Origin: an uncultured Eubacteriales bacterium
GTDB taxonomy: Bacteria > Bacillota > Clostridia > Peptostreptococcales > Anaerovoracaceae
NCBI GenBank assembly: GCA_910585135.1
Contig: CAJUEB010000079.1
Location: forward strand, 1-10,424
Direction of reading: 5' to 3'
DNA length: 10,424 bases
Under the pieces are notes generated by a model. That model did no database searches. It was not told the origin of the DNA and saw only the letters and a program-made list of their open reading frames with translations. Within the stretch, counting starts at the first letter, position 1. The number at the start of each line of letters is the position of its first letter. Position numbers and translations under genes: made by a program. This document shows positions 1-6,843 of the stretch, piece after piece.

Positions 1-105
1 TGCCTGAATGTTTGTCCTGTACAGGGCTGCATCACACCGGGAGAAATCAAGTGGAAGGACGGCAGGGATCACGTTGACCTGGCGCTCAAGAAGAATTATG
101 AATAG
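1..105 (+). CDS. C-terminal end of a 4Fe-4S protein, probably dihydropyrimidine dehydrogenase subunit PreA-like (partial)
   Basis: Only the last 34 codons are present, in frame from base 1 and ending at the TAG at 103-105. The visible part starts CLNVCPVQGCIT, the second half of a ferredoxin-type cluster motif (CxxxCP), followed by a short charged tail. The CPVxGCIT form is typical of the C-terminal 4Fe-4S domain of PreA/DPYD-type dihydropyrimidine dehydrogenases, which reduce uracil and thymine with electrons passed through Fe-S clusters. The catalytic domain lies outside the window, so another ferredoxin-domain oxidoreductase is possible. A terminator at 148-185 closes this transcription unit. 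Confidence 0.6.
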   Translation, partial: CLNVCPVQGCITPGEIKWKDGRDHVDLALKKNYE

Positions 106-147
106 ATGCCGGAGGCATACGATAAACTACATTTAGACTTCTTTGAT

Positions 148-185
148 GGAAAAGACCGCTATGGGGAAACCCGGCGGTCTTTTCC
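148..185 (+). terminator. Intrinsic terminator after the PreA-like gene
   Basis: GGAAAAGACCGC at 148-159 pairs perfectly with GCGGTCTTTTCC at 174-185 (12 bp). The loop contains a small nested GGG-AAA-CCC stem. The T-rich part of the 3' arm supplies the U-tract. It lies 43 bases after the TAG at 105 and before the next promoter, so it probably ends the upstream operon. Confidence 0.75.
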
Positions 186-252
186 CTTTGCGCGTCCACG
201 GTGCTTTTCTATATTCGTGCAACGCACTCTTGCGGACTTTTCGCAGAAGATA

Positions 253-261
253 TGGTATACT
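253..261 (+). promoter_or_regulatory. Extended -10 promoter of the beta-CASP ribonuclease gene
   Basis: TGGTATACT is a TGn-extended -10 element with a near-consensus hexamer (TATACT, 256-261). No good -35 hexamer is seen at the usual spacing: TTGCGG at 230-235 is 20 bases away. An extended -10 can partly compensate for that. It sits after the terminator and 55 bases before the ATG at 316. Confidence 0.55.
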
Positions 262-315
262 ATAAGAAAACATTTGGACGCAACAAACGGATGCAACATT
301 GCAGGAGGATACAGT

Positions 316-2004
316 ATGAAGATACAATTTTGCGGAGCAACGGCAGGCGTAACAGGATCCTGCCATCTAATTACGACAGCGAATCACAAAATCCTTTTGG
401 ACTGCGGGCAATTTCAAGGCGGCAAGGCACAGAATGCGCTCAATTTCGAGGATTTTCCCTTTGATCCTGCGGAGGTGGACTATCTGATCTTAAGCCATGC
501 GCATATCGACCATTGCGGCAGGATACCGCTCCTTGTCAAACGGGGTTTTAAAGGGCAGATCTATTGTACCGATGCGACGGCGGATCTGCTTGAAGTGATG
601 CTAAAAGACAGCGGGTACATTCACGAGAAGGAAGCGGAATGGCAGAACCGAAAAAATGAACGTTCCGGAAAAGCGTTGGTAGAGCCGCTTTATACCTGCG
701 ATGATGCGATGGCCGCGTTAAAGTTTGTAAAGCCCGTGCTGTACGACCAGCTAATTGAGCTAAATGAAGAAATGCGGATCGTGTTCAACGATGCAGGGCA
801 TATCCTGGGTTCGGCGATCACGGAGCTATGGATCACGGAAGGCGATAACGTATCAAAAATCGTTTTTTCCGGCGACCTGGGCGTGATGGACAGGCCGATT
901 TTAAGAAACCCGACCATCATTAAAAAGGCTGATTACGTGATCATGGAAACCACCTATGGCAACAGGCTTCATCCGAAAAATTCCATGGATGTGAAAAGGC
1001 TGATGGACATCATACGCCAGACGGCGGCAAGAGGCGGAACGACCGTGATCCCGTCCTTTGCAGTGGGCAGGACACAGGAGCTTATCTACGAGCTGAACCG
1101 GGTATATAACAGCGACAGCGAATATCGCAAAGATTTTGAACATCTCATGGTATACATAGACAGCCCGATGGCGACGAATGCGACGGAGGTTTTCAAGAAA
1201 AACGCCCAGGTATTCGATGAAGAGACGAAGGAATTTATTGCCAATGGGGACAATCCGCTCGATTTTAAAAACCTGCGCTTTACAAGAAGCAGTCAGGATT
1301 CCATGTGGCTGAACACAAATGATGAACCGAAGGTGATCATATCGGCCAGCGGCATGTGTGAAGCCGGCAGGATCAGGCATCACTTGAAACACAATTTGTG
1401 GAATAAAAAATCCAGCATCGTATTCGTGGGCTATCAGGCGGAGGGAACGCTGGGCAAGCTGCTCCTGCAAGGCGCGAAGGAAGTGACGCTCTTTGGAGAG
1501 AGCATTAAAGTCAATGCACAGATCTATAACCTGGAAGGCTTTTCAGGACATGCGGACAGGGACGGGCTGATTTCCTGGCTCAAGGGATTCCAGAAAGAAC
1601 CGAAGCATATTTTCCTCGTCCATGGGGAGGCAGATGCGAAAGAGGACTTTGCCGAAACCGTGAGGCAGCAGCTTGGCTATGAACCGATCGTGGTGCGCGG
1701 CAACTCGGAATTTATTCTGGAAAAGGACGAGCTTGTTAATCTTGAGCAGGCTATGGCAGATGCGATGGATGCGGAAAAGGTCATGAATACCCGCAACAAT
1801 ATTTCGGACATTCACCGCAGGATGGAAGGAATCCTTTACCGTGCTAATCTTGCAGTAGGCGATCATATTTCGCCGGAGCTTTTGGCTAAGATTAACAATA
1901 TCGTCCTTGAGCTGGAGAAATCTACGATTAATTTGGGTGCAACGATCAGCGAAGACGGTGAAGACGAAAAAATCCAGCAAGAAGATGTTTCAGAAACACT
2001 GTAA
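316..2004 (+). CDS. MBL-fold beta-CASP ribonuclease (COG1236 / YSH1-like, RMMBL domain)
   Basis: A 562-residue metallo-beta-lactamase-fold protein of the beta-CASP group, predicted to be a cytoplasmic zinc-dependent ribonuclease acting in RNA processing or decay. Thermus TTHA0252 is a characterised relative by family. Visible motifs are LLDCGQFQG near 27-35, the zinc motif HAHIDH at 61-66, GHILGS at 161-166 (H162), FSGDLG at 185-190 (D187), beta-CASP motif A METTYG at 210-215, SASGM near 343-347, and the C-terminal RMMBL signatures GFSGHAD (408-414) and LVHGE (434-438). All expected metal ligands are present. The frame stays open upstream to 106, but the start at 316 is chosen because AGGAGG at 303-308 lies 7 bases before it, the promoter lies inside the upstream part, and family homology begins at MKIQFCGA. 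The acidic tail after about residue 480 is unassigned. The gene appears monocistronic. Confidence 0.9.
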   Translation: MKIQFCGATAGVTGSCHLITTANHKILLDCGQFQGGKAQNALNFEDFPFDPAEVDYLILSHAHIDHCGRIPLLVKRGFKGQIYCTDATADLLEVMLKDSGYIHEKEAEWQNRKNERSGKALVEPLYTCDDAMAALKFVKPVLYDQLIELNEEMRIVFNDAGHILGSAITELWITEGDNVSKIVFSGDLGVMDRPILRNPTIIKKADYVIMETTYGNRLHPKNSMDVKRLMDIIRQTAARGGTTVIPSFAVGRTQELIYELNRVYNSDSEYRKDFEHLMVYIDSPMATNATEVFKKNAQVFDEETKEFIANGDNPLDFKNLRFTRSSQDSMWLNTNDEPKVIISASGMCEAGRIRHHLKHNLWNKKSSIVFVGYQAEGTLGKLLLQGAKEVTLFGESIKVNAQIYNLEGFSGHADRDGLISWLKGFQKEPKHIFLVHGEADAKEDFAETVRQQLGYEPIVVRGNSEFILEKDELVNLEQAMADAMDAEKVMNTRNNISDIHRRMEGILYRANLAVGDHISPELLAKINNIVLELEKSTINLGATISEDGEDEKIQQEDVSETL

Positions 2005-2028
2005 AAGTATTAAAAATGAGAAAAAGTC

Positions 2029-2058
2029 TTTAAAATAGTACGCGTTATATGGTAGAAT
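2029..2058 (+). promoter_or_regulatory. Predicted promoter for the sigma-54 activator / aminotransferase unit
   Basis: TTTAAA at 2029-2034 and TAGAAT at 2053-2058 are spaced 18 bases apart. The -10 is preceded by TGG, giving the extended form TGGTAGAAT, which closely resembles the TGGTATACT upstream of the ribonuclease gene. The -35 match is weak. This is a sigma-A-type prediction; no sigma-54 -24/-12 element was found here. Confidence 0.5.
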
Positions 2059-2106
2059 GATAGCAGGTATTTAGTTAGGTTATTACATTTGATAAGGATG
2101 GTCGGA

Positions 2107-3897
2107 ATGTCTGTTTTAAGCGGCATCAAAGAAAGCGTGCAGCAAGTCGCGGAAGCCATTAGCGTTGCTGTCGGTGTTGAAGTGGAAATCGTAGATAGCG
2201 AGCTTAATATCCTGGGCGGTACAGGTGTTTACCAGTCCCGGATCGGCCGCAAGGAAGAGGGCGGCGACCTGGACGGCAAATACCTGTATGCCAGGGTGCT
2301 GCGGACAGGCGTGACCCAGTACGTTGCGGATGCGCCAAATGACAAAGGCTATGGGACATCCGGCGGCGGCATGACCATGCTGGGCGAGCTGGCGGAGATT
2401 TGTACGCCGATCGTTTTAAACGGCGTTGGCATAGGCATTATCGGGATTGTCGCATTCACGGAGGAACAGCGGCGGATGCTTTCGGATAAGCGGGAAAGCA
2501 TGACGGTGTTCGTGGAGAAGATGGCGGATCTTCTGGCGGCCAAAGCGGATCAGCAGGAAATCCTCGAAACGGTTGAGGTTTCACGTGATGAGATGTCCAC
2601 GGTTTTGGAAACCACACACGAGGGAATCTTTGCGCTGGATTGCAGGGGTTATGTGAAGCATTGCAATAACAGGGCGGCTGCGCTGTTTGGCACGACGAAG
2701 AGCGATCTTGCGGGCAGCCATATCAGCAAGCTGATGCCGGGAAGCCCTGCGATTAAGGTGCTGGATACCGGAAGAGGCTACACCGAAAATGAAGAGATTT
2801 TTAAGGTGGACGACAGGCAGCATCATTTTATCGTGACGGCGAAACCGTTTTCGTCTGGGGATAAGGTGGACGGCGTTGTAATTTCTTTCCGGGATATTGA
2901 AGAAGCGCAGAAGTTGGTATATAATTTTAGTACCAGGAATATTAAAAACACGGTAGACGACATCATCGGCACGAGTGAAAAAATCATGATTGCCAAGAAA
3001 CAAGCGCTGATCACGGCCAGGAGCAATTCGACGGTTTTAATCGCCGGGGAAAGCGGCACGGGTAAGGAGATGTTCGCCAAGGCGATCCATTATGCGAGCA
3101 GCCGGGGTGATAATCCCTTTATAACCGTAAACTGCGGAGCGATTCCGGAAAACCTTTTGGAAAGCGAGCTGTTCGGCTATGAAAAGGGCGCGTTCACGGG
3201 TGCGAGCGAAAAAGGCAAGGCGGGAAAATTCGAGCTTGCCGACGGCGGTACGATCTTTTTGGATGAAATCGGAGATATGCCGCTTCATTTGCAGGTGAAG
3301 ATCCTGCACGTGCTGCAAAATATGCGGTTTGAACGGGTGGGCGGCAGCAAGAGCATTATCGTGGATGTGCGGGTGATTGCGGCGACAAATAAAGACCTGG
3401 AAAAAATGATAGAAGACGGCAGCTTCCGGGAGGATCTGTATTACAGGCTCAGCGTGATCCCGCTTTCGATCCCGCCTCTGCGGGAGAGAAAAGAAGATAT
3501 CAGGATGCTGATGTACCATTTCCTGAAAAAATATAATACCTTTATGAATCGTAAGATCGCGGGTTTTTCTCCCGAAGTAGAGGAGCTTTACATAAATCAT
3601 GACTGGCCGGGAAATGTCAGGGAGCTGGAAAACGCTGTCGAATACGGGACGAACATGGCTTTCGGCAATGTGATTGATATGGAGGAGGTTCCCGCCAGGA
3701 TTCTCAAGCGCGAAGAAGAGATCATCAAATTTAAAAATCTGGATAAACCCCTTGCCGAGCAGGTCAAGCTCTATGAGCGGGAAATCATCATCAAGAAGCT
3801 GAAGCAGCACAATGGCATCAAAGAGGTGGTGGCGAAGGAATTAGGCTTATCCAGGGCGACACTGTATAGAAAGCTTTCAGAGCTGGATATAAATTAA
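2107..3897 (+). CDS. Sigma-54-dependent transcriptional activator (sensor + PAS + AAA+ + Fis HTH)
   Basis: A 596-residue enhancer-binding protein that should use ATP hydrolysis to open sigma-54 RNA polymerase complexes. Domains in order: an N-terminal region (about 1-150) that looks like a small-molecule sensor, possibly GAF-like; a PAS domain (about 160-270, including ETTHEGIFALD); an AAA+ domain with Walker A GESGTGKE (314-321), the sigma-54 contact loop GAFTGA (361-366), Walker B GTIFLDEIG (381-389) and FREDLYYRL (440-448); WPGNVREL (500-507); and a Fis-type helix-turn-helix at about 565-593. The start at 2107 is favoured because AAGGA at 2094-2098 lies 8 bases upstream; TTG 2089 and ATG 2098 are alternatives. 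No receiver domain is present, so it probably senses a ligand directly rather than a kinase. The aminotransferase gene follows after 36 bases without a terminator and may be a target or an operon partner. The ligand is unknown. Confidence 0.92.
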   Translation: MSVLSGIKESVQQVAEAISVAVGVEVEIVDSELNILGGTGVYQSRIGRKEEGGDLDGKYLYARVLRTGVTQYVADAPNDKGYGTSGGGMTMLGELAEICTPIVLNGVGIGIIGIVAFTEEQRRMLSDKRESMTVFVEKMADLLAAKADQQEILETVEVSRDEMSTVLETTHEGIFALDCRGYVKHCNNRAAALFGTTKSDLAGSHISKLMPGSPAIKVLDTGRGYTENEEIFKVDDRQHHFIVTAKPFSSGDKVDGVVISFRDIEEAQKLVYNFSTRNIKNTVDDIIGTSEKIMIAKKQALITARSNSTVLIAGESGTGKEMFAKAIHYASSRGDNPFITVNCGAIPENLLESELFGYEKGAFTGASEKGKAGKFELADGGTIFLDEIGDMPLHLQVKILHVLQNMRFERVGGSKSIIVDVRVIAATNKDLEKMIEDGSFREDLYYRLSVIPLSIPPLRERKEDIRMLMYHFLKKYNTFMNRKIAGFSPEVEELYINHDWPGNVRELENAVEYGTNMAFGNVIDMEEVPARILKREEEIIKFKNLDKPLAEQVKLYEREIIIKKLKQHNGIKEVVAKELGLSRATLYRKLSELDIN

Positions 3898-3933
3898 TTT
3901 TATCAATGTAATAAGATGTTATGGAGGTTTATT

Positions 3934-5292
3934 ATGTTAAGAGAAGCATTACCTAAGATCGTAACAGGGAAATTACCGGGGCCAAAAGCGCAGGCAGTCA
4001 TTGACAGAAGAGCCAAGGCAATGCCTGATGCGATCAAGTGCGGATATCCTCTCGTAATCTCAAGAGGTGAAGGCGCTATGATCGAAGACGTGGATGGAAA
4101 CGTTCTGCTCGACTGGGTAGGCGGCGTAGGCGTACTGAACATTGGCTACAGCCATCCTGAGCTGATCGAAGCGGTAAAGGAACAGTCCGAGAAGTATTTT
4201 CATGCGATGATGAACATTACGACGCATGAAAGATACATCGAGCTGGCAGAAAAGATGAACGAAATCGTCCCTGTTAAGGGCGACGCAAAGAAGACGATGT
4301 TCGTAAACTCTGGTGCGGAAGCAGATGAAAATGCTGTAAAAATCGCTAAGAGCTATACAGGAAGACCTAACATCATCGTATTTACGGGCGCATTCCACGG
4401 CAGAACACAGATGACGATGGCAATGACAGCGAAGAAGGCTTATGCGATCGGCATGGGACCTTTCCCTGACGGTATTTACAGGGCTGAATTCCCGAACCTT
4501 TACAGAAGGCCGGAAGGCATGAGCGAAGAAGATGCGATTCAGTATTACCTGGATAAGCTGGAAGAGGTATTTATCGAAGCAACACCGAAAGAATACACGG
4601 CAGCAATCGTATTCGAGCCGGTACAGGGCGAAGGCGGATTCATTCCTGCTCCGATCGAATGGGTTAAGGCCGTTCGCAAGATCTGTGACGAAAACGGTAT
4701 CCTGATGGTTTGCGACGAAGTGCAGTCAGGCTGGGGACGTTCCGGCAGGCTCTTCGCATCACAGTACTTCGCAGAAGCAGGCTGCGCTCCTGATATCATG
4801 ACGACTGCTAAGTCTATCGCAGGCGGACTTCCTCTGTCGGCAGTAACTGCTCGTGCAGAAATCATGGACGGCGTAACGGGCGGAACGATCGGCGGCACAT
4901 ACTGCGGAAATCCTGTAGCTTGCGCAAGCGCACTCAAGGTTATCGAGGTTATGACGAGAGAAGATTATCCGGCTAAGGCTAATGCGATTGCTGACAAGGT
5001 AAGGGCAAGAGCGAAGAAGTGGGCTGATGAATTCGGCGTGATCGGCGATGTCAGAGGCATGGGTTCTATGCTCGGTATCGAATTCGTGAAAGACCTGAAG
5101 ACGAAAGAGCCGGATGCTGCCCTTGTTAGCGCGATCGTTGCCGAAGCAGTACAGAATGGCTTGATCATGGAAGCGGCAGGTACTTATAACAACGTAATCA
5201 GATTCCTCTGTCCTCTGTGCGTAACGGATGCACAGCTTGAGGCAGGACTTGATATTTACGAAAACGCAATCAGAACTTGCATCGCGAAATAA
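3934..5292 (+). CDS. Class III PLP-dependent aminotransferase (GABA transaminase-like)
   Basis: A 452-residue fold-type I aminotransferase of class III. This class moves an amino group from a terminal amine, such as 4-aminobutyrate, beta-alanine, ornithine or putrescine, to a keto acid. Family features are PGPKAQ near 16-20, SGAEA (126-130), GAFHGRT (152-158), EPVQGEGG (228-235), the cofactor aspartate in CDEVQSGWGR (D261), the PLP-binding lysine K293 in TTAKSIAGGLP, and GGTYCGNPVAC (320-330). Length is normal and no key residue is missing. The start at 3934 is set by GGAGG at 3923-3927, 6 bases upstream; an in-frame ATG at 3916 precedes that site. It follows the activator gene closely and ends before a strong terminator. 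Arginine is mostly AGA with no CGG, unlike the neighbouring activator gene, suggesting high expression. The substrate cannot be decided; beta-alanine or GABA would suit the PreA-like neighbour, but that is inference. Confidence 0.9.
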   Translation: MLREALPKIVTGKLPGPKAQAVIDRRAKAMPDAIKCGYPLVISRGEGAMIEDVDGNVLLDWVGGVGVLNIGYSHPELIEAVKEQSEKYFHAMMNITTHERYIELAEKMNEIVPVKGDAKKTMFVNSGAEADENAVKIAKSYTGRPNIIVFTGAFHGRTQMTMAMTAKKAYAIGMGPFPDGIYRAEFPNLYRRPEGMSEEDAIQYYLDKLEEVFIEATPKEYTAAIVFEPVQGEGGFIPAPIEWVKAVRKICDENGILMVCDEVQSGWGRSGRLFASQYFAEAGCAPDIMTTAKSIAGGLPLSAVTARAEIMDGVTGGTIGGTYCGNPVACASALKVIEVMTREDYPAKANAIADKVRARAKKWADEFGVIGDVRGMGSMLGIEFVKDLKTKEPDAALVSAIVAEAVQNGLIMEAAGTYNNVIRFLCPLCVTDAQLEAGLDIYENAIRTCIAK

Positions 5293-5305
5293 AACGACAT
5301 ATAAT

Positions 5306-5335
5306 ATAGGTGCGGAATTTACCGCACCTATTTTA
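5306..5335 (+). terminator. Intrinsic terminator after the aminotransferase
   Basis: ATAGGTGCGG at 5306-5315 pairs perfectly with CCGCACCTAT at 5322-5331 (10 bp, 6-base loop), followed by TTTA. It starts 13 bases after the stop codon. Confidence 0.85.
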
Positions 5336-5345
5336 TAATGCAGGA

Positions 5346-5363
5346 AATATCGCTTGCGATATT
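5346..5363 (+). repeat. Perfect palindrome in the leader before the homoserine dehydrogenase-like gene
   Basis: AATATCGC at 5346-5353 and GCGATATT at 5356-5363 are exact inverted repeats with only TT between them. It is either a protein-binding dyad or the first hairpin of the structured leader. A two-base loop is tight for RNA, which slightly favours a DNA-level dyad or a hairpin opened at its tip. Confidence 0.6.
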
Positions 5364-5377
5364 GACGGAATTTCAAA

Positions 5378-5439
5378 GAAAGTACCTTGCGAAGCGTCGC
5401 CCAAAGTGGCGACATATGTGCAAAGAAATCTTTGATTTC
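5378..5439 (+). repeat. Structured repeat element, copy A
   Basis: This segment aligns by eye with 10357-10424 at 43 of 56 positions outside a variable loop. Conserved blocks include GAAAG-Y-ACCTTGCG and TGCAAAG. A central stem, GTCGCC (5396-5401) with GGCGAC (5408-5413), is replaced in copy B by a longer GC stem at the same place. The end of the element forms the 5' part of a terminator hairpin. It lies just upstream of the gene at 5481. Confidence 0.65.
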
Positions 5440-5460
5440 GTCTTGCACACTTTTTTTATT
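5418..5460 (+). terminator. Intrinsic terminator directly before a ribosome binding site (possible attenuator)
   Basis: GTGCAA (5418-5423) pairs with TTGCAC (5443-5448), and GAAATC (5425-5430) pairs with GATTTC (5434-5439) around a TTT loop; small internal mismatches separate the two parts. A seven-T run follows at 5451-5457, then A and more T to 5465. The Shine-Dalgarno AAGGAG of the next gene is at 5468-5473. No second promoter is visible between the T-run and the gene, so readthrough may be controlled here. Confidence 0.7.
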
Positions 5461-5480
5461 TTTTTGCAAGGAGTTTAATT

Positions 5481-6512
5481 ATGAAAAAAATCAATGTGGC
5501 TTTATTGGGATTTGGTAATCTGGGTCAGTCCGTTGCACGAATCCTTTTGGAAAAGAAGGAAGAAATTGAAAAAGTATATAATACGACCGTTAGCGTGGTA
5601 GCGATCACGACGAAGACGAGAGGAAACCTGGTCGATGCGTGGGGGATCGATTTGGAGCGTGTACTTGGCAATATTCAGGAGACTGGCGTTTTCCCGAAGG
5701 CGTCCGAGACAATGCTGCAAAGAAATGCGCTGGATGTGGCGGAGGCGGTTGAATACGATGTATTGGTGGAAATGACGCCGCTTGAATATGCGACGGGGCG
5801 GATGGCGACGGATCATATCATGGCTGCATTGAAACGGGGCAAGCATGTCATCTGCGCTAATAAAGGCCCTCTTGCATGGCATTATAAGGAAATCGAGGCG
5901 CTTGCCGAGAAGAACGGATGTAAATTCCTCTTTGAAAGCACGGTCATGGATGGAACGCCTATCTTCAGCATTGTCAGGGAAAACTTGCAAATGTGCAAGG
6001 TTACGGAGATCAAGGGAATCTTAAACAGTACCACGAATTATATTTTGCAGGGCTTGGAGCATGGCAAGACTGCCAAGGAGGTCGTGGCAGAAGGCAAGAA
6101 AAGAGGTTTTATAGAAACTAATCCGAAAAACGATGTGGAAGGCCATGAAGCGGCGGCAAAGATGGCAGCGCTCGTCAATGTGCTGATGGGTGCGGATATT
6201 ACGCCTGATGATATCGAGGTTACGGGTATTGAGGACATTACCAAGGAAGATATCGATAAAGCGGCAGCCAAGGGCAATGTACTTAAACTGATTTGCCGGG
6301 CGTATGAAAAGAACGGACAGCTCCATGTTAAAATCGCCCCGGAAGAAATCAGCAAGCTCAATGCGTATGCGACCGTGACGGGAACTTCACAGGTAATTTC
6401 AATCACGACAGATCTGATGGGGACGATGACGATCATCGAGGAGTCGCCTGAAATGGAGCAGGCAGGTTATGGCGTGTTCGCGGATCTGCTGACGATTATC
6501 AAGGATCTGTAG
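5481..6512 (+). CDS. Homoserine dehydrogenase-like NAD(P)-dependent oxidoreductase, no ACT domain
   Basis: A 343-residue protein with homoserine dehydrogenase architecture. An N-terminal Rossmann fold carries GFGNLGQS (10-17), and ANKGPLA (126-132) and GILNSTTNYIL (179-189) follow. The active-site segment NDVEGHEAAAK (217-227) keeps the catalytic-type lysine K227 but has E223 where homoserine dehydrogenases usually have Asp. GILNGTTNYIL is altered to Ser, and the usual ASVGGG-type segment reads STVMDGTPIF. Classical monofunctional enzymes are about 430 residues with a C-terminal ACT domain; this one stops without it, so threonine feedback through ACT is absent. Start is supported by AAGGAG 7 bases upstream. 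Homoserine dehydrogenase reduces aspartate semialdehyde in threonine and methionine synthesis. The substitutions and the lack of neighbouring thrB or thrC leave room for a different semialdehyde substrate. The gene lies behind a possible attenuator. Confidence 0.85.
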   Translation: MKKINVALLGFGNLGQSVARILLEKKEEIEKVYNTTVSVVAITTKTRGNLVDAWGIDLERVLGNIQETGVFPKASETMLQRNALDVAEAVEYDVLVEMTPLEYATGRMATDHIMAALKRGKHVICANKGPLAWHYKEIEALAEKNGCKFLFESTVMDGTPIFSIVRENLQMCKVTEIKGILNSTTNYILQGLEHGKTAKEVVAEGKKRGFIETNPKNDVEGHEAAAKMAALVNVLMGADITPDDIEVTGIEDITKEDIDKAAAKGNVLKLICRAYEKNGQLHVKIAPEEISKLNAYATVTGTSQVISITTDLMGTMTIIEESPEMEQAGYGVFADLLTIIKDL

Positions 6513-6843
6513 GCGGTCGTGCGAGGCAGGATGGCAGATTGTGCGGGTCGCGAATGTTTTTTCGCAAGCGAGCCGTAACATTTTGGTGAAAATTTGCTTG
6601 CCAGATGCCTGATCGGCGGTGGCGGACATAGCGGTACGCATAAGATATCTGAGATGGTGGGCGCAAGCCTGTGCAGGCAGCGGCTTGCCAGATGCGCTGG
6701 TGGCGGCCGGAAAATTGACGCTGATAAGGATATAAATGACCGAAGAAAAAATATTGAGATTTCGGCGAAGAGATGCCTGCAAGATGCCTGATCGGCGATG
6801 GCATTGGGACTCTTTGCCTCTCTTTTAATTAGGAGATGGTAAA
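6513..6843. other. 331-base gene-free gap with degenerate direct repeats
   Basis: No coding frame here is convincing. The gap contains GCTTGCCAGATGC twice (6596-6608 and 6683-6695), AGATGCCTGATCGGCG twice (6603-6618 and 6782-6797), and GGATGGCAGATTG (6529-6541), which recurs at 8062-8074. GCAAGCC (6663-6669) can pair with GGCTTGC (6682-6688). No clear terminator for the upstream gene and no clear promoter for fmdE-like 6844 was found; a Shine-Dalgarno AGGAG stands at 6831-6835. Confidence 0.6.

Noticed and set aside
106..315. A 70-codon N-terminal extension of the ribonuclease frame starting directly after the upstream TAG.
   Set aside because: It contains the terminator and the promoter, has no homology-like features, and a good ribosome binding site marks the start at 316.
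901..1470. A 189-codon minus-strand frame inside the ribonuclease gene, and a 257-codon one at 3037-3810 inside the activator gene.
   Set aside because: They are antisense to well-supported genes, with no initiation signals or recognisable domains.
5407..5422. GG-N10-GC match (TGGCGACATATGTGCA) resembling a sigma-54 -24/-12 promoter upstream of the homoserine dehydrogenase-like gene.
   Set aside because: The -24 half lacks the TGGCAC consensus, the site overlaps two paired stems of the structured repeat, and a terminator lies immediately downstream.
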